DNA of 64,000 nucleotides. Source: Orobanche coerulescens. Its lineage: Eukaryota; Streptophyta; Magnoliopsida; Lamiales; Orobanchaceae. Where the stretch lies: assembly GCA_033398695.1 (NCBI GenBank), contig JAWKAU010000045.1, forward strand, positions 682,001 through 746,000, in the 5' to 3' direction. A program made the translations under genes and the position numbers. Shown in pieces: positions 39,641 through 50,600 of the stretch. Under the pieces are notes generated by a model. That model searched no databases. It was not told the origin of the DNA and saw only the letters and a program-made list of their open reading frames with translations. Each line of letters starts with the position of its first letter. Positions within the stretch are counted from its first letter, which is position 1.

Positions 39641-42120
39641 AAAGAGCACTAGCCAACCGGCATTACGGAAAAGAGTGCTAGAAGAGCCCAAATGCTAAAG
39701 TAAAGCACAGGAATTCATTTTTCTTAAAATAAGAGCGGTGGGAATGGTTTAGCATGGTTAACTACTAAGCAATCACGGTAAGGCACCACCCTAGCATCAA
39801 CTCACGCTTTCGGATAGCCTCAGTGTCAGTGTGGGTTGGGATATCCAATAAGAAAATTTGGAATAAGGACGTAAAGTTGCTGCGTACTGTTGCAATTGAG
39901 CAGCAAACCCCACCCAGGAGTGATGCTAGGTTCGTGTATTCGTCCTACACCTGGGTCTATGCTAATGCGGTCCCGACGGAGCTCGGCAGCTTCGGGAGTC
40001 CCCCGGGGCATAGTAAGTTTTCAACCTGGCTCGCACTATTGTAGGCACTTGAACCTTCTCAAATTCTTACCCTAGAAATTATCTGGAACTTTCTGGCTTA
40101 CCTCCATTCCCACTGCCAAAGGTGTCCCCATAGAAGGAGTTGGGATCGGATAACGAAGCAGGTTTGACAATAATTCCGTTATTACCTTTGTAGTTTCAAC
40201 TGAGTATGCTCAATCTTCACACCATTATTCCTAGCCCCCTCCGCTCCCTCGGCAGAACGTATTGTAGGTTGAAAGATTCAAGAGTGGCCCTATCTTCCAA
40301 ATCCAAAATAGAATCTATATTAGTGAGATAGACTCAAAGAAAAGAGAATTCGATCCAAAATCACCTTTCTCAAGAATATGAATATCTTAAGATAATAAGC
40401 TACCTTAAGAGAATAAACCTAGACTGAAGGGTTTATCGCGAGGTATGAGTCAGAAGCTCAATAGGGCTTTGTCCGCTTGGCAATTGAACTTAAGAGTCAA
40501 TCCGCTACTTAATGAATGACACTTCCTGCCATTTTTTGACTACGAGACACGTAGTCCTCTGAATATAAAGGGAGGGAACGAACTCACTAACCAGAACAGC
40601 CCCTGTATCGAAACAAGCCTAAAACCCTTTCTAAAAAGATTTCCAAAAGTAAAAAGTCCGGTCAGTGCAAGCCCTGATAGTCCAGCTCTTGGGAGTTTTG
40701 TTTCCTTCGATGCCTCTTGGAAATTCTCTTACATGCAATGGAAGTATCCTTTTTTGTTATTTATTGTTACAGCCATTGCTAATCTCTTCTCCTTCTCGAT
40801 CGAAGGTTTGATATCTAGTGGTAAGGTGCGCACATCCAGTTGGAGAATTTAGTCGATGCTTGCCTTGCGGTCCATGCGAGCCGAGCTAAAAACAATGGAG
40901 CCTGGCCTGGGCCTATTTTACAAAGTCAGACTAAGGAAGGGTAACTCAACGTCTGACAAAAGCTCTATTTAACCTCATAAGGCTCTGCAAGACATACAAT
41001 CAAGCGAAGACACAACGGGATCAGTCCTATAGAAGTGGGACTTAAACTCCTTTTCATGTCTTCTATTTTGTGTATCAAGTTCGATGGAATTTTAATAAAG
41101 CAAGCTTGACCTGTCAGTGAACTTGGTAAGAACCTAAGCTTTAGGGAATCATCATTCGAAGACCCCCGCTGGCCTTTCCAGTCGAGCACATTCTGTCCCT
41201 TCTTCTTTGTTTGGCATCACGGTCATAAGCTTCACTTCATGCTTTCTCATTAGAAGAGACTCGCATCTATTGCTATAAAAGGCAAGGATAAACCAGACCA
41301 AGTTTCACTTCTTTCTATAAGGCTAGTCTAGGATAGGAAAATCAGTTAGCCTAGTGACCTTCAATTGAATAATTCTAAGGTAAGCTTTCTTAGCCGACAA
41401 GCTAGCCTTCTCTCATTTACCATTTACAAGACAAGTGAGTATTACACCAATCGAATCCCTATTGAATGAATTCCATATCTACTAATAATCTCAGAGTAGA
41501 AACCCCATCCTTTATGCCCTCGTTGAGACTAATTGATATAATCCTGTAGTTATCCCTTGGACAGGGATAATATAGATTTGATACCTCCTCCACTTGATTC
41601 ACATATGAAGAGATCGAAAACTGTGCGGAACCTGGTCCCACTGCCCTTGGGCTAATCACCTTTTATCCGAATGGAGTCTACCTGATAAGAATGGAGTTAC
41701 AGAAGGTCTTGTCAGAGCCACATTCTCAGAAGTACCGATCTCAAAGAACAGGAAGTCCGGGATGTCCACTTTCAGGTCATGAACGGGAAAGCTGTCGTTG
41801 GGAACAGAAGATGTAGTTTCATCGAGAGAGGGCATAAAGGATGGGGTTTCTAAATAATAGATATCTAATAGTTGTGGGGTATATTGTAAGATGGAGAAAT
41901 CCAATTAGAAATAGTTGCTCGCCTATATGCATAAGGAAATTTCTTTTTCCTCTGAAATGGTATTCATGTAAATCCCTTTGTGCGGAAAGTTGAAATTAGG
42001 CAAAGACAAATAGCGTGAAATTCCTACCTCCTTTGGACGTCAGCAGAGATTCAATCACAAAGCAAGCGGACTCCAACTGGGGAAATTCGAGACGTATATT
42101 CTTTAGGAGCAAGTTGAAAC

Positions 42121-45100
42121 CTTTGGATTTAAGGTTCATAAGGTTCCTATAGGACTTGGCTCATGAAGTTCTTTTGGATTTGGATTAAAGGTCATGGAGT
42201 TCCTAGAGAACTAGGTTCATGAAGTTTATACGGATTTGGATTAAAGGTTCATGAGGTTCCTAGAGGACTAGGCTCATGAAGTTCCTTTGGATTTGGATTT
42301 AAGGTTCATGAGGTTCTTAGAGCACTCGACTCAAGAAGTTCCTTTGAGTTTGGATTTAAGGTTCATGAGGTTCCAAGAGGATTAGGCTCATAAAGTTGTT
42401 TTGGATTGGGATTAATGGTTCGTGGGGTTCCTAGTGGATTAGGCTCATGAAGTTCCTTCATATTTAGATTAAAGGTTTACAGGATTCCTAGAGGACTAAG
42501 ATCATGAAGTTCCTTCGGATTTTGATTTAAGGTTCACGAGGTTCATATAGGACTAGGCTCATGAAGTTCCTTTGGATTTGTATTTAAGGTTCACGAGGTA
42601 CCTAGAGGACTAGGCTCATGAAGTTCTTTCGGATTTGGATTAAAGATTCATGAGGTTTTCAAAGGAGTATGATCATGAAGTTTCTTTGGATTTGGGTTTA
42701 AGGTTCATGAGGTTCCTATAGGACTAGGATCATGAAGTTTCTTCGGATTTGGATTAAATGTTCAAGAGGTTACTAGAGGACTAGACTCAAGAAGTTCCTT
42801 TGAATTTGGATTTAAGGTTCATGAGGTTCTTAGAGGACTAGGCTCATGAAGTTCCTAGAGGACTAAGCTCATGAAGTTCCATTAAATTTGGATTTATGTT
42901 TCATGAAGTTCCTAGAGGACTAGGCTCATGAAGTTCCTTTAGATTTGGATTTAAGGTTCATGAGGTTCTTAGAGGACTAGGGTCATGAAGTTCCTTTGAA
43001 TTTGGATTTAAGGTTCATGAGGTTCCTAGAGATCTAGGGTGATGAAGTACCATTAGATTTGGATTTAAGGTTCATGATGTTCCTATAGGACTAGGCTCGT
43101 GAAGTTCCTTTGAATTTCATTTAAGATTCATGAGGTTCCTAGAGGACTAGACTCATGAAGTTCCTTTGGATTTGGATTAAAGGTTCAAGAGGTTCTTAGA
43201 CAATTAGGCTCATGAAGTTTAATTGGATTTAGATTTAAGGTTCATGAGGTTCCTATAGGACTAGGCTCATGAAGTTCCTTCGGATTTGGATTAAAGGTTC
43301 ATGAGGTTCCTAGAGGACTAGGCTCATGTTGTTCCTATGAATTTCATTTAAGATTCATGAGGTTCCTAGAGGACTAGACTTATGAAGTTCTTTTGGATTT
43401 GGATTAAAGGTTCATGAGGACAGTAGAGGACTAGGCTCATGAAGTTCCTTTGGATTTGGATTTAATGTTCGTGAGGTGCCTAGAGGACTAGGCTCGTGAA
43501 GTTCTATTGGATTTAGATTTAAGGTTTATGAGGTTCCTTGAGGACTAGTCTCATGGTTCCATTGGATTTAGATTTAAGGTTCATAAGTTTCCTAGAGGAT
43601 TAGGCTCATGAAGTTCTTTTGGATTTGGATTAAAGGTTCATGGAGTTCCTAGAGAACTAGGCTCATAAAGTTTCTTCGGATTTGGATTAAAGGTTCATTA
43701 GGTTCCTAGAAGACTAGGCTCATGAAGTTCCTTCGGATTTGGATTAAAGGTTCATGAGGTTCCTAGACGACTAGGCTCATGAAGTTGCTTTGGATTTGGA
43801 TTTAAGGTTAATGAGGTTCCTACAGGACTAGGCTCATGAGGTTCCTTCGAACATGGATTAAAGGTTCATGAGGTTCCTAGAGGACTAGACTCATGAAGTT
43901 CCTTTGGATTTAGATTTAAGGTTCCTGGGGTACCTAGAGGATTAGGCTCTTGAAGTTCCATTGGATTTAGATTTAAGGTTTATGAGGTTCCTACAAGACT
44001 AGTCTCATGAAGTTCCTTCGGATTTGGATTAAAGATTCATGAGGTTTCTAGAGGAGTATGATCATGAAGTTTCTTTGGATTTGGATTTAAGGTTCATGAG
44101 GTTCCTATAGGACTCAGCTCATGAAGTTTCTTCGTATTTGGATTAAATGTTCAAGAGGTTCCTAGAGGACTAGACTCAAGAAGTTCCTTTGAATTTGGAT
44201 TTAAGATTCATGAAGCTCCTAAAGGAATAGGCTCATGAAGTTCCATTCGATTTGGATTTAAGTTTCATAAGGTTCTTAGAGGACTAGACTCAAGAAGTTC
44301 CTTTGAGTTTGGATTTAAGGTTCATCAGGTTCATATAGGACTGGGCTCATGAAGTTCCATTGGATTTGGATTTAAGGTTCATCAGGTTCCTAGAGAACTA
44401 GATTCATGAAGTTCTTTTGGATTTGGATTAAAGGTTAACGAGGTTCTTATAAGACTAGGCTCATGAAGTTCCTTTGGATTTGGATTTAAGGTTAACGAGG
44501 TTCCTATAGGACTAGGCTCATGAAGTTACCTTGGATTTGGATTTAAGGTTAATGAGGTACCTAGAGGACTAGGCTGATGAAGTTCTATTGGATTTGGATT
44601 TAAGGTTTATGAGGTTCCTTGAGGACTAGGCTCATGGTTCCATTGGATTTGGATTTAAGGTTCATGAGGTTCCTAGAGGACTAGGCTCATGAAGTTCATT
44701 TGGATTTGGATTAAAGGTCCTTGGAGTTCCTAGAGAACTAGGCTCATGAAGTTTCTTTGGATTTGGATTAAAGGTTCATTAGGTTCCTAGAAGACTAGGC
44801 TCATGAAGTTCCTTCGGATTTGGATTAAAGGTTCATGAGGTTCCTAGAGGACTAGGCTCATGAAGTTGCTTTGGATTTGGATTTAAGGTTAATGAGGTTC
44901 CTACAGGACTAGGCTCACGAGGATCCTTCGAATTTGGATTAAAGGTTCATGAGGTTCCTAGAGGACTAGACTCATGAAGTTCCTTCGGATTTGGATTTAA
45001 GGTTCATGGGGTACCTAGAGGACTAGGCTCATGAAGTTCCATTGAATTTAGATTTAAGGTTTATGAGGTTCCTAGAGGACTAGACTCATGATGTACCATT

Positions 45101-45253
45101 GGATTTGGATTTAAGGTTCATGAGGTTCCTAGAGGACTAGACTCATGAAGTTCCTTTGATTTCGATTTAAGGTTCATGATGTTCCTAAAGGAGTAGACTC
45201 ATGAAGTTCCATTCGATTTGTATTTTAGGTTCATAAGGTTCTTAGAGGACTAG
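42121..45253. repeat. 57-bp satellite array, block 2
   Basis: Continues block 1 in phase. Order and variants (e.g. GGGTGATGAAGTACCATTAG near 43029) resemble parts of block 3. It ends at the 5' target-site copy ACTAG of the solo LTR. Confidence 0.95.
45249..45253. other. Left target-site duplication of the solo LTR
   Basis: ACTAG, identical to 47612-47616. Confidence 0.9.
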
Positions 45254-47611
45254 TGTAACACCCCGAGATATTCGGAATAATTACAGCGCCGTAAACCCTT
45301 TAAGTAAGGATTTACAAGGCTAATTTAAAAGAAGTGTAAATATAGAACATCAACATCACGGAAATTCAAGTTTACAAAACCGTACAACTGGTTCAACGAG
45401 TAATTAATACAACCATATCGAAATGTTATTAATTAGACACGCGTACTCAAGTACTGAAATCAAACCAAGAAAACAAATCACCAACAACAACTAACATCAC
45501 TGAACCCCTTCGTCGTCACGTCGGTACTGTGGCTGTTTTCCTGCTCCTCGGCTACCTGAACATCAAAACAAATGTCCAACCCTGAAGGGGTTAGCAAAAC
45601 GATGCTAGTACAAGTATCATTTAAACGAATCAAATATGCAACAACAATACATAACAACATACACCACACGGACTTCCGCTACCGGAATCCGACAATGCGA
45701 ATCCACAAGATTCCATTAACACAGCAAGGGTATTCCAATGATCCAGCGCCCTCGGCATAGATCCCAAGATGATCCCGTTGGACCAACACGAGGTGGAAAT
45801 AACCCGTCCAATGATCCAGCGCCCTCAGCCTAGATCCCAAGATGATCCCGTCGGACCAACACGAGGTGGACATCCGATCCAGCGCCCTCAGCATAGATCG
45901 CACAACAAACACAAACATAACTCATGCATACATATATGCCAAATCGCCATGTCCATCAACATGAATATACAAACACTAGATAACGAATATCATGACAATT
46001 CAACGTAATAAATCTCATGTTCAACAGCATGAATAATTACACGCATGCTCAAAATACCAATATTAACATATTACGATACTTGCCTCGAAGATGGCAAGAA
46101 CAAGACACTTCAATGATCTCAACACACTCGAAGGCCGCCTCCTTCGATCAACGTAGCAATCTCGAACCTTAACAAAAGAAATGATATACAAATCATCTCA
46201 AGTCGAACGATGGCCTAACAATTCGGTCTATGGCCAAAAGCTCAAAATATACAATCTGCCTGAACCACTTAGCGTACGCTACGTACTCTACGTAACGTGC
46301 GCTAAGCCTGCCTGTTAGCGTACGCTATCGCTTCAAGCCTAGCGTCGCTAGCCATGGATCGACGATTCTCTCGACCGATCGACTGGTGATATCATAACGT
46401 GCGTTACGTACCAAGCGTAGCGTCGTTAGCTTATCCCCGATAGCGCACGTTAACTTACGTATGTTAGCGTGCGCTAACCGCATGGCGACACACGCGTAAA
46501 ACTAGATCTAATGGTGATGAACTCATGAATTCTATGGTGATAATACATGTCATCCCCGTGCATATCATGCTCATAAGGTTTGTGAAAGTTCTATACGGAT
46601 TAAACGACTACGAGATACAAGGATACGTATAATCATTACTACACCATCATTCATCTTGATCTTCAAGAAAATATTCTAAGTTCCATTCATTCCAAGTCCC
46701 AAAACATATGATTCCTTACGTAAAACATACGAACTAGGTAATCTTCATATACTGGTCATGATCGGTTTGAAGATACATAATATGCTTAGGAGTCCATATA
46801 CTAAAAAGGTTCAAAGGATTATACGAAGAATAAGTGCCGATACGTCAAAAGTATCACGTGATGTTCGATTATAAACGAAATAACTGACTAGTAAAACATG
46901 ATCAAACGTCCTTTAGAACACTACTAGTATTGGTGAAGAATCACCTACCTCAAAGTAGTGAAGAACAAGGAGAAAATCGAAGCAATCCAACGTCGAAGGA
47001 TTGAACACCAATCCTCAATGATCTACAATCTTCAACACGAGATAGCATGCTGATATGAAGTGTTTAGGATGTAGAGAGTAATACTCTAAGTATAAGGATT
47101 CGGATGTGGGAGAAGAAAGGACTGAAATTACGAAAAGGATGCTGTCTTATTTATAGGAAATGGTTATTAGCGCGCGCTAGTCCATGCTCGTAGCGTGCGC
47201 TAATGGCTTACTGACATCACTGTACTCAGCACTTAGCGTGCGCTATTCTCATGTCAGTAGAGTGCGCTAAGGCGTTGACTTGGCTTTTCCCGAAATCCGT
47301 CTAGGTTCATCCCGACACAATCCGACCAACATCCCCGGCCTGATCTCACCTACCCCACGTCTCAATCATGCCGACTACGTATAGCGCGCGCTAAGGTCAT
47401 GCACAGCGTGCGCTATGGATCCAACTTAACGTACGCTGCACATAGTCGATAGCGTGCGCTACATGTGCAGAATCACAATTATCATCACATTTATGAAATC
47501 ATACGTTCAACAACATCGGATTATGAAATACGAAGAATAATACTCAGATAAAAGTGCAACAATAACAATGTCACAAGTTCTAAATACATAACAGAAATCT
47601 CGGGTATTACA
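45254..47611 (-). mobile_element. Solo gypsy LTR inserted in the satellite
   Basis: 2358 bp from TGTAACACCCCGAG to TCTCGGGTATTACA (element sense TGTAATACCCGAGAT...GGGTGTTACA). It is flanked by ACTAG at 45249-45253 and at 47612-47616, a perfect 5-bp duplication as expected of gypsy integrase; removing LTR and one copy restores a normal satellite monomer (GGACTAGACTCAAGAAG). No internal sequence is present, so the element was reduced by LTR-LTR recombination. Repeated CCAGCGCCCTC-GCATAGATC segments lie at 45745-45895. Confidence 0.92.
46267..47465 (-). promoter_or_regulatory. Solo LTR: two dyad clusters around a TATA box
   Basis: Cluster 1 (47465-47165): eight dyads such as TAGCGTGCGCTA, TAGCGCGCGCTA and AGCGTGCGCTATGG, ending just before CCTATAAATAAG (47157-47146). 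Cluster 2 (46490-46267), downstream of the TATA in element sense, has eight more (TAGCGTACGCTA, TAGCGTGCGCTA, TAGCGCACGTTA, TAGCGTCGCTAG). The other LTRs show only the upstream cluster clearly. Confidence 0.7.
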
Positions 47612-50600
47612 ACTAGACTCAAGAAGTTCCTTTGAGTTTGGATTTAAGGTTCATGAGCTTCCTAGAGGACTAGGCTCATGAAGTTTTTGGGATTTGGATT
47701 AAAGGTTCATGGGGTTCCTAGTGGATTAGGCTAATGAAGTTCATTCAGATTTAGATTAATGGTTTACAAGGTTCCTATAGGACTAGGATCATGAAGTTCC
47801 ATTGGATTTGGATTTAAGGCTTATGAGGTTCGTAGAGGACTAGGCTCATGAAGTTCCTGTGAATTTCATTTAAGATTCATGAGGTTCCTAGAGGACTAGA
47901 CTCATGAAGTTCTTTTGGATTTGGATTAAAGGTCATGGCGTTCCTAGAGAACTAGGTTCATGAAGTTTATTCGGATTTGGATTAAAGGTTCATGAGGTTC
48001 CTAGAGGACTAGGCTCATGAAGTTCCTTTGGATTTGGATTTAAGGTTCATGAGGTTCTTAGAGCACTCGACTCAATAAGTTCCTTTGAGTTTGGATTTGG
48101 GGTTCATGAGGTTCCAAGAGGATTAGGCTCATAAAGTTGTTTTGGATTTGGATTAATGGTTCGTGGGGTTCCTAGTGGATTAGGCTCATAAAGTTCCTTC
48201 ATATTTAGATTAAAGGTTTACAGGATTCCTAGAGGACTAAGATCATGAAGTTCCTTCGGATTTGTATTTAAGGTTCATGAGGTACCTAGAAGACTAGGCT
48301 CATGGAGTTCCTTCGTATTTGGATTAAAGATTCATGAGGTTTCCAAAGGAGTATGATCATGAAGTTTCTTTGGATATGGATTTAAGGTTCATGAGGTTCC
48401 TATAGGACTAGGATCATGAAGTTTCTTCGGATTTGGATTAAATGTTCAAGAGGTTCCTAGAGGACTAGACTCAAGAAGTTCCTTTGAATTTGGATTTAAG
48501 GTTCATGAGGTTCTTAGAGGACTAGGCTCATGAAGTTCCTAGAGGACTAGGCTCATGAAGTTCCATTAAATTTGGATTTATGTTTCATGATGTTCCTAGA
48601 GGACTAGGTTCATGAAGTTCCTTTAGATTTGGATTTAAGGTTCATGAGGTTCCTAGAGGTCTAGGCTCATGAAGTTCCTTCGAATTTGGATTTAAGGTTC
48701 ATGAGGTTTGTAGAGATCTAGGGTGATGAAGTACCATTGGATTTGAATTTAAGGTTCATGAGGTTCCTATAGGACTAGGCTCGTGAAGTTCCTTTGAATT
48801 TCATCTAAGATTCATGAGGTTCCTAGAGGACTAGACTCATGAAGTTCCTTTGGATTTGGATTAATGGTTCAAGAGGTTCCTAGAGGACTAGGCTCATGAA
48901 GTTCCTTTGGATTTGGATTTAAGGTTCATGAGGTTCTTAGAGCACTCGACTCAATAAGTTCCTTTGAGTTTGGATTTAAGGTTCAGGATGTTCCAAGAGG
49001 ATTAGGCTCATGAAGTTGTTTTGGATTTGGATTAATGGTTCGTGGGGTTCCTAGTGGATTAGGCTCATAAAGTTCCTTCATATTTAGATTGAAGGTTCAC
49101 GAGGTTCATAGAGGACTAGGCTAATGAAGTTCCTTTGGATTTGTATTTAAGGTTCATGAGGTTCCTAGAAGACTAGGCTCATGAAGTTCCTTTGATTTAG
49201 ATTTAAGGTTCATGATGTTCCTAAAGGACTAGACTCATGATGTTCCATTCGATTTGTATTTTAGGTTCATAAGTTCTTAGAGGACTAGACTCAAGAAGTT
49301 CCTTTGAGTTTGTATTTAAGTTTCATGAGCTTCCTAGAGGACTAGGCTCATGTAGTTTTTGGGATTTGGATTAAAGGTTCATGGGGTTCCTAGTGGATTA
49401 GGCTAATGAAGTTCATTCAGATTTAGATTAATGGTTTACAAGGCTCCTATAGGACTAGGACAATGAAGTTCCATTGGATTTGGATTTAAGGTTTATGATG
49501 TTCCTAGAGGACTAGGCTCATGAAGTTCCTTTGAATTTCATTTAAGATTCATGAGGTTCCTATAGGACTAGACTCATGAAGTTCTTTTGGATTTGTATTA
49601 AAGGTCATGGAGTTCCTAGAGAACTAGGTTCATGAAGTTTATTCGGATTTGGATTAAAGGTTCATGAGGTTCCTAGAGGACTAGGCTCATGAAGTTCTTT
49701 TGGATTTGGATTTAAGGTTCATGAGGTTCTTAGAGAACCCGACTCAAGAAGTTCCTTTGAGTTTGGATTTAAGGTTCTTGAGGTTCCAAGAGGATTAGGC
49801 TCATGAAGTTGTTTTGGATTTGGATTAATGGTTCGTGGGGTTCCTAGTGGATTAGGCTCATGAAGTTTCTTCATATTTAGATTAAAGGTTTACAGGATTC
49901 CTAGAGGACTAAGATCATGAAGTTCCTTCAGATTTTGATTGAAGGTTCACGAGGTTCGTAGAGGACTAGGCTCATGAAGTTCCTTTGGATTTGTATTTAA
50001 GGTTCATGAGGTTCCTAGAAGACTAGGCTCATGAAGTTCCTTCGGATTTGGATTAAAGATTCGTGGGGTTTCCAGAGGAGTATGATCATGAAGTTTCTTT
50101 GGATTTGGATTTAAGGTTCATGAGGTTCCTATAGGACTAGGATCATGAAGTTTCTTCGGATTTGGATTAAATGTTCAAGAGGTTCCTAGAGGACTAGACT
50201 CAAGAAGTTCCTTTGAATTTGGATTTAAGGTTCATGAGGTTCTTAGAGGACTAGGCTCATGAAGTTACTAGAGGACTAGGCTCATGAAGTTCCATTAAAT
50301 TTGGATTTATGTTTCATGAAGTTCCTAGAGGACTAGGCTCATGAAGTTCCTTTAGATTTGGATTTAAGGTTCATGAGGTTCCTAGAGGACTAGGCTAATG
50401 AAGTTTCTTCGAATTTGGATTTAAGGTTCATGAGGTTCCTAGAGATATAGGGTGATGAAGTACCATTGGATTTGGATTTAAGGTTCATGAGGTTCCTAGA
50501 GGACTAGGCTCGTGAAGTTCCTTTGAATTTCATATAAGATTCACGAGGTTCCTAGAGGACTACACTCATGAAGTTCCTTTGGATTTGGATTAAAGGTTCA

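Larger units (their letters stand above)
38142..42120. other. ~4-kb foreign insertion in the satellite: LINE ORF1 pieces plus mitochondrial-type sequence
   Basis: The satellite reads ...GAAGTT C | insert | CTTTGGATTT, which joins back to a normal monomer with no loss and no evident target-site duplication. 38471-39640 holds LINE ORF1 fragments. 39640-42110 has a balanced base composition, no long ORFs and the texture of plant mitochondrial intergenic DNA (e.g. CTTGCCTTGCGGTCCATGCG near 40860, TTCTCCTTCTCGATCGAAGG near 40787). I recognise no mitochondrial gene, so an organelle origin is a judgement from style only. Predicted peptides at 41459-41904 have no known domain. Confidence 0.5.

Noticed and set aside
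41459..41904. Two overlapping minus-strand ORFs in the insertion as a mitochondrial gene
   Set aside because: I recognise no mitochondrial or other protein motif; lengths (66 and 82 codons) are compatible with chance.
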